Shown: positions 1 to 5,639, numbered from the stretch's first letter. The stretch is DNA of 8,336 bases from CAZEAC01 sp964510065 (GCA_964510065.1 CAZEAC010000129.1:1-8336), one strand, 5' to 3'. A program made the numbers and translations. The notes: a model not told the origin generated them from the letters alone.

Positions 1-67
1 GCAAATGAAGGAGAAACCTCTAATGCGAAGTGGTACTAAATAAGGGGGCTAGTCACAAGCGGCAGAG

Positions 68-730
68 ATTATAATCGACTGCCATGAGCGCCATTGTGGT
101 CTCGTAGAGTTGCTTCAAAACCAGGAGCTTTTCGATGTACGCGTCGAGCAGCTTTCGGTTGGCGACGTCGTTATAGGTGACCTGGGAATTGAGCGGAAAA
201 CCGCTGATGATTTTGTAAGATCTCTATTCGACGGGAGGCTTTTTCGACAGCTCATTCTCTTACGAAGGTCTTTTCGTCGGCGAATGCTTTTGATTGAGGG
301 TCGAATTGAGGAGTCCGAATATAATCGACGTGCCATTCGCGGAGCACTCCTAAAGACATCGGGTTCATTGAATATCCCGATTGTCTTTACATCGGACCTT
401 CATGAGACTGCCCACACCATTCAGCAATTAACTCTCCAACTCCTCATATATGCGGGAGGGCAGATTCGTGAGCGCAGTATGCCAGATGGTGAAACCAAGA
501 GTTTCTATCAGACCTATATTTTAGCTGGAATTCCCGGAATTGGAGTCGCTCGAGCAAAGGCGTTGATTCAGCACTTTGGAACTCTTAGTAACGTTTTTAA
601 GGCGTCAGTTGACGAGATCCAGAAAGTCCCCCAGGTCGGGCCGGTGCATGCAAAAAGAATCTATGAGATTTCGCAGTTCAAATCATCAATAGTAGAGACT
701 GCTCTAAGGGTAAAAAGTGCTGTTGAATGA
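68..730 (+). CDS. ERCC4-domain (XPF/Hef-like) structure-specific nuclease with tandem HhH
   Basis: Likely a structure-specific DNA endonuclease acting on forked, flapped or branched DNA, as XPF/Mus81/Hef proteins do. Counting from the TTG at 110, the signature GDxnERKx3D is complete: G18-D19, then E28-R29-K30 and D34. A helix-rich segment follows, then two helix-hairpin-helix motifs, one near residues 139-160 (GIPGIGVARAK) and one near 170-190 (VPQVGPVHAK). The same frame stays open upstream to a TAG at 50-52, and codons 68-109 encode IIIDCHERHCGLVELL, which matches the first strand and the D-x-R-E region of the domain. The real protein therefore probably begins near 68, but the only candidates there are ATT, ATA or ATC; the first usual start, TTG at 110, would remove that strand. 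Length (206-220 aa) suits a short archaeal-type XPF without helicase. Family call firm; start uncertain; activity inferred. higBA follows 30 bp downstream. Confidence 0.8.
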   Translation: MIIDCHERHCGLVELLQNQELFDVRVEQLSVGDVVIGDLGIERKTADDFVRSLFDGRLFRQLILLRRSFRRRMLLIEGRIEESEYNRRAIRGALLKTSGSLNIPIVFTSDLHETAHTIQQLTLQLLIYAGGQIRERSMPDGETKSFYQTYILAGIPGIGVARAKALIQHFGTLSNVFKASVDEIQKVPQVGPVHAKRIYEISQFKSSIVETALRVKSAVE

Positions 731-731
731 A

Positions 732-748
732 TTATCGGATTATGATAA
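732..748. promoter_or_regulatory. Operator-like inverted repeat before higB
   Basis: TTATC (732-736) and GATAA (744-748) form an inverted repeat with a 7-base spacer, 12 bases before the GTG of higB. The right half contains TATGAT (741-746), a plausible -10 box; no good -35 was found at 17 bp. HigA proteins usually repress their own promoter by binding a palindrome over the -10, so this is a reasonable operator candidate. AGGA at 752-755 is the probable ribosome site. Inference only. Confidence 0.4.
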
Positions 749-760
749 CATAGGAATTGT

Positions 761-1048
761 GTGATTCGCTCGTTTAAGCATCAGCTCGCCCAAGATCTGT
801 TTTATGGACGAATTACCGGAGCCTCGAGGAGATTTCCTGCGCTGCTCCGGGAAGTGGCGGAACGAAAACTGCAATACTTGAACGCCGCTGCGTCACTTGG
901 TGACTTGCTTGCGCCACCCGGAAATAGGCTTAAGGCACTTAAGGGCGCGATGAAAGGCAGGTATTCAATCCGTATTAATGATCAATGGCGGATCGTATTT
1001 CGCTGGGATCAAGGGGTGCGAGATGTTGAGGTAGTTGACTATCACTAG
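761..1048 (+). CDS. higB: HigB-family toxin (RelE/ParE superfamily mRNA interferase)
   Basis: Toxin of a type II toxin-antitoxin module. HigB proteins of this family cleave mRNA on the ribosome when their antitoxin is lost. The 95-residue length is normal. The N-terminus MIRSFKHQLAQDLFYG is the usual HigB opening, supporting the GTG start at 761, which has AGGA 5 bases upstream. The C-terminal core (from about residue 58, LKALKGAMKGRYSIRINDQW, then RIVFRW and VEVVDYH at the end) is the conserved RelE-like sheet with its basic and aromatic residues. No frameshift or truncation is seen. It is the first gene of a two-gene operon, with the antitoxin 13 bp downstream. The toxin-first order is typical of higBA. 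Confidence 0.92.
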   Translation: MIRSFKHQLAQDLFYGRITGASRRFPALLREVAERKLQYLNAAASLGDLLAPPGNRLKALKGAMKGRYSIRINDQWRIVFRWDQGVRDVEVVDYH

Positions 1049-1061
1049 ACGATAATTATTT

Positions 1062-1325
1062 ATGAGACCTTCAAATCCAATCCATCCTGGTGAAATGCTT
1101 TTGCAGGAGTTCCTTAAGCCAAAAAGGATTTCACAACGATCGTTCGCGGTAAAACTTGGCTGGACTACTGCAAAACTTAATGAGCTCATTAAGGGGAAGC
1201 GAGGTGTCACTGCCGATACGGCACTTGATTTGAGCGCGACACTTAAAACTACCCCTGAACTTTGGCTAAACCTTCAAATGCAATTCGATTTGGCCCGAGC
1301 GGAGGAGCGGAGAAAGAGGGCCTAG
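1062..1325 (+). CDS. higA: HigA-family antitoxin, XRE-type HTH
   Basis: Antitoxin partner of HigB and probable autorepressor of the operon. The 87-residue protein opens with the family hallmark NPIHPGEMLLQEFL (residues 5-18), continues with a Cro/C1-type helix-turn-helix (ISQRSFAVKLGWTTAKLNEL, about 23-42), and then has GKRGVTADTALDLSATL and TPELWLNLQMQFDLARAE, all standard for HigA. The ATG at 1062 is chosen because it places the PHPGE-like block at the usual distance from the start. No Shine-Dalgarno sequence is visible, so translation may depend on coupling to higB, which ends 13 bp before. The gap is AT-rich, with the 8-bp palindrome ATAATTAT at 1052-1059. Intact. Confidence 0.92.
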   Translation: MRPSNPIHPGEMLLQEFLKPKRISQRSFAVKLGWTTAKLNELIKGKRGVTADTALDLSATLKTTPELWLNLQMQFDLARAEERRKRA

Positions 1326-1339
1326 TTACGGAAGGCGGT

Positions 1340-1377
1340 TGAGACGATATCGCGCGCGATTTTAACTCAGGTTTTTT
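1340..1377 (+). terminator. Probable rho-independent terminator after higBA
   Basis: Fifteen bases past the higA stop, TGAG (1340-1343) pairs with CTCA (1366-1369) around the inner perfect palindrome ATCGCGCGCGAT (1349-1360), followed by a run of six T at 1372-1377. Hairpin plus T-run suits an intrinsic terminator, although the stem is broken by an internal loop. Confidence 0.4.
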
Positions 1378-1399
1378 AGACGGCAGTATCCGAGAACCT

Positions 1400-1469
1400 C
1401 AGCGATGGTCACGCTTTCCCCTTTTAAAGCATGACTAAAGTCCCTTCCCCACTCATGGTACGCTCGCCC
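1400..1469 (+). repeat. Dispersed structured repeat, copy A (right module only)
   Basis: This 70-bp block matches 4052-4122 with many identities and one length difference: both run CAGCGAT, then CACG, a T-rich stretch, AGCATGAC, AGTCCC, TTCCCC, and TCATGGTACGCTCGCCC. It contains an imperfect hairpin CATGACT (1430-1436) against ACTCATG (1451-1457), 6 of 7 pairs. The sequence left of CAGCG does not match copies B or C. It lies between genes. Confidence 0.75.
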
Positions 1470-1685
1470 AATTATGGCTGGCCAGTCCGTATGAGGGAGT
1501 AATATTCTTTGCAGGTGCGTGCGTGAGTTGGCAGCGGGTTTAAGTAAGCCGGATGGATTTGAAACGCTCAAGCGCCGCTTCGAGGCGGCTAAACTTAGTA
1601 ATAGTATCATATACTTAAGCATTGAGCGTCCCTCGGGGCTTACGCCGCCGACTCATTTGCTCCAAAGCGCGCAATAACCTCATAG

Positions 1686-3392
1686 ATGCACCAGGTATTA
1701 AAGGTCAATCGTCCCCCGCGCGGGCGGACCGCGCACAACGCGAGTGACGCCGAGGCTTCTAATGGTACATCGCCGTTTCCGCGCCAAATGGTTATCTCAG
1801 GAAATCCAGCAATAGGCCGCGTTGTCTTCTACAGGCAGATTCACCTCACGGCACTTTGTCAAGGGCAGCCTTATTCGACCGTACCGGTTGGACGGACTCA
1901 GGAAGCTATCGTCCGCGATATTTCACGGCGTGGGCTTACCCAACTTTTTGATGAAGCGAGTGGAGAGACTACGCTACCGACCGACCCGAGCCGCAATGAG
2001 AGAATTGAGAGGGCTAAGTTTTTAAAACATTTTCCCGACGGAAAGCTGCCGGACGTATTAACTTCAGCGCAACTTTCTTGTGTGGCTGAAATCGGAGCAG
2101 CTCGGATTTGCGCAAACTTGAATGCGCAGCTTACGATACACGGAACTAGCACTGCGTTATTTGATAAACTCGAGGCCGGCATACAGGATGCCGTAAATAC
2201 CAATGGCGATTACTGGGCTCCGGCGCCAGTTCGCGACTACTATAAAATGTATCTTAGGGAACGAGAAGCCGCGCAGCAAATTCTCAAATTCTTTTCAACG
2301 GGCCATGCCGGGGAAGAGGTGGGCTTGATTTATGGCGCAAATCATGGATTTACCTCGGCGGTTTTCTCGCCTCGGCGACTCCCTAATGAATTATTGCCGG
2401 AGGTGACTGCGCTAGGTCCCGCCGACAATGGACCGTGGCAAGCTGCTAAACTGATCACTGCCGCCCGAACTGAACGAGCTCAACTCGCTCTTATTGAACG
2501 GGCGGAGATGATTGACTGTGCTGTCGTACCAGCGCTTCTCTCTGATAAGGTCATGCAGCAAGCATTTTCAAAAATTGTAATCGATCCCACCTGGATGGAT
2601 TCGGCAGAGGAACGGCGTGACATTTTTCTCAGTAACATCCGCTCGAGCAAGTTTCTTACAGAGGCGCTCTTTGCTCCACTTGTAGAAGAAGCTTACCGCA
2701 GTCAAACCGGTCCTTTTCGATTTCTTTTTCCGGACAAATCTCTTGCGACGCGAAATCTTTCGAGTAGCCCTCCTTATGAAATCTCCGGACTTATATCGGA
2801 ATTTCCGGATGCTGCTTCGCAATTATACATAGTATCGCAGGCTAAGCGTGTACCGGTATACGCTTTTGATTGCATCCGAAATTCCGCTGCTCAATTATTC
2901 GCGATTGAAAAATTGACCTTCCGGCCGGGAGTTTACGACGCGTCGAGTCGCGAGGAATTGGCAAAGTTCTTAATTAGGAAAAGTAGGTTTAAGGAAGTCA
3001 AGACGGCGGTGACCAATCATTTTGCAAATGGGACTGGACCGTTTGCTGCGCGCAAGTGGGCAGCGTGTGTGTGCCGTTCAGCTAACGCAGAGCTACGGCA
3101 GCTCGTGGATAATCAGGCTGAAGATTTGGACGCCCATCTTGAGGCGGTACAGGAGTCCACCGGGGTTCCTACATTCGCGGTTTGGGGGATAAAAGGATTC
3201 AGGGCGAAACTACTCGCTCTTGAGAAATTGTCCAGAGAGCCAGACGATGAAAGAACTGCCGGCGAGATTAAGGACGCTCTTTTAAGTGATATGTGCAATG
3301 GCGCTGACTTATCGCCCGCGCAAGCTTCAGAACTTCGACAGAAGATTGAGCTTATGGCGGAACGCAGGGAAGGAGTTTTTGAGGCAATTTAA
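1686..3392 (+). CDS. Hypothetical protein, 568 aa, possible TraB/Tiki-like fold
   Basis: Not recognised with confidence. The protein has no signal peptide and no obvious membrane segment, so it looks cytosolic. The first 35 or so residues are low in structure (PPRGRTAHNASDAEASNGTS). Residues 46-90 read RVVFYRQIHL, then QEAIVRDISRRGLTQLFDE; residues 211-222 read EVGLIYGANHGF. Paired strand-G-x-x-H motifs with an acidic FxE between them are a feature of the TraB/Tiki/ChaN superfamily of putative metal-dependent hydrolases, so a divergent member is possible. That is inference from two short motifs; the first lacks the usual glycine before the histidine. The second half is helix-rich without a motif I know. 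No Shine-Dalgarno sequence precedes the ATG at 1686; an internal ATG at 1788 (MVISGNPAIGRVVFY) is an alternative start just before the first motif. It stands alone, between a TA operon and a convergent phosphatase. Confidence 0.8.
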   Translation: MHQVLKVNRPPRGRTAHNASDAEASNGTSPFPRQMVISGNPAIGRVVFYRQIHLTALCQGQPYSTVPVGRTQEAIVRDISRRGLTQLFDEASGETTLPTDPSRNERIERAKFLKHFPDGKLPDVLTSAQLSCVAEIGAARICANLNAQLTIHGTSTALFDKLEAGIQDAVNTNGDYWAPAPVRDYYKMYLREREAAQQILKFFSTGHAGEEVGLIYGANHGFTSAVFSPRRLPNELLPEVTALGPADNGPWQAAKLITAARTERAQLALIERAEMIDCAVVPALLSDKVMQQAFSKIVIDPTWMDSAEERRDIFLSNIRSSKFLTEALFAPLVEEAYRSQTGPFRFLFPDKSLATRNLSSSPPYEISGLISEFPDAASQLYIVSQAKRVPVYAFDCIRNSAAQLFAIEKLTFRPGVYDASSREELAKFLIRKSRFKEVKTAVTNHFANGTGPFAARKWAACVCRSANAELRQLVDNQAEDLDAHLEAVQESTGVPTFAVWGIKGFRAKLLALEKLSREPDDERTAGEIKDALLSDMCNGADLSPAQASELRQKIELMAERREGVFEAI

Positions 3393-3471
3393 GACCAAAC
3401 CAAATTTCCCCCTGGTGGCCCCGCCCCCTACTTTCTGACCCTAGCGTAAGTATTGGAATTTACAAAAGCGA

Positions 3472-3505
3472 GTCTGCTTGTTGTCTTTCCGAAAAGTAGG
3501 CAGAC
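3472..3505. repeat. Short inverted repeat in the convergent gap
   Basis: GTCTGC (3472-3477) and GCAGAC (3500-3505) are perfect inverted arms with a 22-base loop, in the 162-bp gap between the convergent 568-aa gene and the phosphatase. No T-run follows on either strand, so a terminator role is only a possibility. Confidence 0.3.
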
Positions 3506-3554
3506 ACACGCTGGTAAAATTGCCCTAGGAGCTGAATGCGAGACCTTTCGGGAT

Positions 3555-4001
3555 CTACTTTCCTGCTTTCTCTTGCAAGGCTTGCAACTGAGTAAGGTAT
3601 GCGGGAATTATCCCGATCTTGGCTCGCCTTTTTGAAACAAATTCCAAAGCCTTCTGCAGTTCCCATCCAAATTCTAGCATAAGATAAGCGACAACTACCG
3701 TTGGCGATCGATTTTGACCGAAGGCACAATGAATAAGCATGTGCCCACCCTCGTCACGAGCAGTGTTTATAAAACTAATACATGCGGGAACCGCCGAGCG
3801 CAGATCAGTTCCGCCATAATCAGAAATTGCAACGTGCAAAAAACTTCCCTTGAACTGATCATGCGGATGGGGCGGAGACTCGCGAACGTTTAATACGTGA
3901 GTAATCTTTAGGTCGGCGAGAAGCTTTTGATTGAGCGAGTCCCCTACTCCGCCAATGTAAAGATAGGGCAATATTTCCGAGGGTGGTTGGCTCTGGGGCA
4001 T
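3555..4001 (-). CDS. Dual-specificity-type protein phosphatase (cysteine-based)
   Basis: Removes phosphate from protein tyrosine/serine/threonine or a related phosphomonoester through a cysteinyl-phosphate intermediate. The P-loop HCx5RS is complete: H91-C92-A-F-G-Q-N-R98-S99, followed by PT. C92 is the predicted nucleophile and R98 binds phosphate. D61 (ISDYGG) lies 31 residues before the cysteine, the usual place of the general acid in VHR-like enzymes. The opening ILPYLYIGGVGDSLNQKLLADLKITHVLN is the standard DSP N-terminal strand and helix, and VVVAYLM after the P-loop is the conserved helix. The loop has Asn97 where Ser is common. At 148 residues it is a bare catalytic domain with no targeting signal. 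The ATG at 4001 fits the domain start, but no Shine-Dalgarno sequence is visible. Repeat copy B lies 25 bp upstream. Substrate unknown; no kinase in the window. Confidence 0.88.
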   Translation of the reverse strand: MPQSQPPSEILPYLYIGGVGDSLNQKLLADLKITHVLNVRESPPHPHDQFKGSFLHVAISDYGGTDLRSAVPACISFINTARDEGGHMLIHCAFGQNRSPTVVVAYLMLEFGWELQKALEFVSKRRAKIGIIPAYLTQLQALQEKAGK

Positions 4002-4026
4002 GTATGTAGGATGCGAGCACGAATAA

Positions 4027-4122
4027 CCTGGTGCGCGGTTGGAGTTTTATCCAGCGATCGCCACGGTTTTTCCTTTCCAAGCATGACCAGAGTCCCCTTC
4101 CCCGGTCATGGTACGCTCGCCC
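4027..4122 (+). repeat. Dispersed structured repeat, copy B (both modules)
   Basis: Copy B joins two modules seen separately elsewhere. Its left 30 bases (4027-4056), CCTGGTGCGCGGTTGGAG onward, match copy C (5575-5604) at 29 of 30 positions. Its right 71 bases (4052-4122) match copy A (1400-1469). Each module has a hairpin: GTTGG/CCAGC (4038-4042 and 4051-4055, one G-T pair) and CATGACC/GGTCATG (4082-4088 and 4104-4110, perfect). The last stem pair is C-G here and T-A in copy A, a compensatory change. The repeat sits between the phosphatase start and the decayed gene, and supplies the latter's present stop codon. Confidence 0.8.
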
Positions 4123-4750
4123 CGGAAAAGGAGGCTTTGACAAACGTCGATTGCTTCCGCCGTGGTGCTTTTATGAAATCGCGCAAAATTCTATAATCTT
4201 TGACGGTATCACCCGCCGGGCCGTCTGTTGGTAGATACTGGTTGAGCGCCGAATCGAGCAGCGCCAGCATTACGTCAACGTGCGGGTAGAAACGCTGGCC
4301 CTGTACACAGTTCGCGCGGACGACCACATTAGTAACTGCGGTTTCCACCTTTTTAGGATCGATATCGCCGCGCTCTAAAGCATGCGCATGGACGGCATTG
4401 AGTACTGCAATATTGCTACCGTCGCGCTTCAAACGTATCAGCTCCTCCATAGGTGCCAGAAATTCCGGCACAGCGGCCGCGCCGCGGTGCTTCGCTGCCG
4501 CATGCAGGTCAGCCGCCTCAATGCCTAGGCCGCCGCTTACGGTAAGACGCAACCTACTCCCAACACCCAAGCCGTCAGATCCTGCATGCGCTGCGGTGTA
4601 ATGTGCGCGCGATACTTGTCCGCCAATATGTATAGATCAAGCGGCGCTACTACATTTTGCTTACGCGGGCGATGAAGGGGCAGTTTGTGTAGTGCGAGGA
4701 TCGGGAGATGGGGGAGTTTTTGGGGAGGGTGGCGAAATTTGCAAAGGGAT
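4106..4750 (-). pseudogene. Decayed, frameshifted gene of unknown function
   Basis: Two overlapping minus-strand frames look like parts of one protein. The upstream frame, open from about 4750 down to a TAA at 4537-4539, encodes NVVAPLDLYILADKYRAHI then TPQRMQDLTAWVLGVG. The downstream frame, readable from 4570 to a stop at 4106-4108, encodes SRLRLTVSGGLGIEAADLHA, helix-rich sequence, and VVVRANCVQGQRFYPHVDV. Joining them needs one frameshift near the shared GVG, about 4550-4570. Neither part has a good start: the downstream one would need TTG, and the upstream one has no ATG before RMQD. Its last codons lie in repeat copy B, so the native C-terminus is probably lost. LDLYILADKY resembles the helix after a BTB/POZ domain, but this is too short to rely on. 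The region looks GC-richer than its neighbours. The downstream part could instead be a small gene. Confidence 0.5.
4703..4729 (+). other. G-quadruplex motif
   Basis: Four G-tracts on the plus strand, GGG (4703-4705), GGGGG (4710-4714), GGGG (4722-4725) and GGG (4727-4729), are separated by loops of 4, 7 and 1 bases. This meets the usual G3+N1-7 rule. A further GGGG lies at 4677-4680. It is on the non-coding strand of the decayed gene. Confidence 0.55.
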
Positions 4751-4863
4751 CTCCCGGTTAAGCCTCTCCTACTTCTAATAGTTTTTAAGCAACTTCCGGC
4801 AAATTTATACGAACAATAAGAGACTATTGGAGCTTAGAGAAAGTATATTTTGACCAGAATAAT

Positions 4864-4881
4864 ATTATCATATATGATAAT
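4864..4881. promoter_or_regulatory. Perfect 18-bp palindrome over the toxin start
   Basis: ATTATCATATATGATAAT is its own reverse complement over all 18 bases and contains the toxin ATG (4874-4876). TTGACC at 4850-4855 followed 17 bases later by TATGAT at 4873-4878 would make a good sigma70-type promoter with the palindrome over its -10. However, the transcript would then begin after this ATG. The likely role is operator for the downstream HTH antitoxin. Its TTATC and GATAA arms match the repeat before higB. Confidence 0.5.
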
Positions 4882-5211
4882 TAAAGGCATCAAAGTAAAG
4901 GAGTACCTTGATTCTGCTGGAAGAAACCCTTTCCGGGAGTGGCTTGGCTCGCTTCCCGTGGAAACCGGGGCGCGGATTTTCAGAATAGAAGCCGGCAATC
5001 TGGGGACTTCAAAGCCGTTGGGCATGGCGTATTTGAAATTCGACTGGCTTTCGGACCAGGTTTCCGAGTGTACTTCGGGTTTGAGGGTAAAGAGGTAGTC
5101 GTACTAGTTGCTGGGGGAAATAGAAGGTCTCAGAAGCGCGATATCGTAAGAGCTAGGCGGTATTGGATTGATTACTTAGATAGGAACCAACATGGCGCGA
5201 AGAAGTATTGA
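4874..5211 (+). pseudogene. RelE/HigB-like addiction-module killer protein, frameshifted
   Basis: Toxin of a second TA pair, of the phage-Gp49/addiction-module-killer branch of RelE. The first frame gives MIIKGIKVKEYLDSAGRNPF, REWLGSLPVETGARIFRIEAGNLG and then loses family similarity, ending at about 5098. The next frame resumes exactly where the family should continue: GDFKAVGHGVFEIRLAFGPG, FRVYFGFEGKEVVVLVAGGN, SQKRDIVRARRYWIDYL. One extra G in the GGGG run at 5002-5005 would restore CTG-GGG-GAC-TTC and a normal protein of about 112 residues. Either the gene is dead, a -1 slip on the G-run makes full-length protein at low level, or the run was misread. Both halves otherwise look intact, with no other stops, so the lesion is recent or artefactual. 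Start chosen at ATG 4874 from family length; TTG 4850 is an alternative. The antitoxin overlaps its end by 20 bp. Confidence 0.82.
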
Positions 5212-5494
5212 TTGGAATGACGGGCTTGCAAAAGATCTCCAAAATATGAAGTTCGCACAGGGCTTTATTCAGTCTGCACTCGATGAAGGACTATCCATTC
5301 AACAGGTCCTAGGCAAAGTGATACGGGCCTATGGAGTCAAGGAATTCTCGGCGAAAGCAAAATTGCCGAGTTCAAATGTGCTCCGTGCGATTAATCCTAA
5401 ACACAATCCCACCCTCGATACGATGAATCGGCTTTTAAAGCCTTTTGCGCTTCAAATTGCGGTGGCGTCGGCTGTTAAAAGGCAGGTTGCGTAA
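5192..5494 (+). CDS. HTH antitoxin of the addiction-module family
   Basis: Antitoxin partner of the killer protein just upstream, and probable autorepressor. The 100-residue protein has the family layout: an N-terminal segment (IDWNDGLAKDLQNMKFAQGF), a helical region SALDEGLSIQQVLGKVIRAYG, then a helix-turn-helix in which EFSAKAKLPSSNVLRAINP (about residues 50-68) is followed by the hallmark NPTLDTMNRLLKPFALQIAV. ATG 5192 has AGGA 8 bases upstream and overlaps the toxin stop by 20 bp, the tight coupling usual for these pairs. The frame is intact although the toxin is broken, which fits selection to keep the antitoxin or a very recent toxin mutation. It is a different family from HigA at 1062. 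Confidence 0.88.
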   Translation: MARRSIDWNDGLAKDLQNMKFAQGFIQSALDEGLSIQQVLGKVIRAYGVKEFSAKAKLPSSNVLRAINPKHNPTLDTMNRLLKPFALQIAVASAVKRQVA

Positions 5495-5553
5495 AGACTT
5501 TGCGTATTCATCAAGAATCAAAGAGGGAGATCAATCGAGCTCTACCGCCAATG

Positions 5554-5566
5554 CCTTGATGCAAGG
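5554..5566. repeat. Small perfect hairpin after the antitoxin
   Basis: CCTTG-ATG-CAAGG is a 5-bp stem with a 3-base loop, 60 bp past the antitoxin stop and just before repeat copy C. The next bases are TCAAAATT, not a T-run, so it is at best a weak terminator. Confidence 0.3.
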
Positions 5567-5574
5567 TCAAAATT

Positions 5575-5628
5575 CCTGGTGCGCGGTTGGAGTTCTATCC
5601 AGCGGCTCACTCCCTCGGAGACCGCGCA
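5575..5628. repeat. Dispersed structured repeat, copy C (left module), folding as a three-way junction
   Basis: The first 30 bases (5575-5604) match copy B at 29 of 30 positions; the one change (C for T) is in the hairpin loop. In this copy TGCGCGGT (5580-5587) also pairs with ACCGCGCA (5621-5628), enclosing two small hairpins, TGGA/TCCA (5588-5601) and CTCC/GGAG (5610-5620). Read on the minus strand, a 7-bp outer stem is followed by A-CCA (5580-5577), as in a tRNA acceptor end. At 51 nt it is too short for a tRNA and lacks a T-loop. Copy B does not keep the partner arm, so the outer fold may be chance. Confidence 0.6.
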
Positions 5629-5639
5629 AGTACTGATTT

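Larger units (their letters stand above)
1326..1685. other. Intergenic stretch, no convincing gene
   Basis: This 360-bp gap holds the terminator candidate, repeat copy A (1400-1469), a short hairpin GCCGC/GCGGC (1574-1589) and AT-rich sequence near 1590-1620. A minus-strand frame of 86 codons (1362-1622) covers it, but no family is recognisable and its middle is simply the repeat. No clear promoter for the large gene at 1686 was found. Confidence 0.5.

Noticed and set aside
1..39. An open frame from the window edge ending TGGTACTAA could be the C-terminus of an upstream gene.
   Set aside because: Only 12 codons are visible and none is diagnostic.
1362..1622. Minus-strand 86-codon frame in the gap after higA.
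   Set aside because: Its middle is the dispersed repeat, which is translated differently in copy B; no family match or ribosome site.
68..5494. A single new defence system combining nuclease, 568-aa protein, phosphatase and TA modules.
   Set aside because: Genes face both ways, are separated by repeats and a decayed gene, and show no shared operon; only the two TA pairs are coupled.
5577..5627. A real tRNA gene on the minus strand.
   Set aside because: The acceptor stem is fine, but 33 inner bases cannot hold D, anticodon and T arms, and there is no TTCRA loop.
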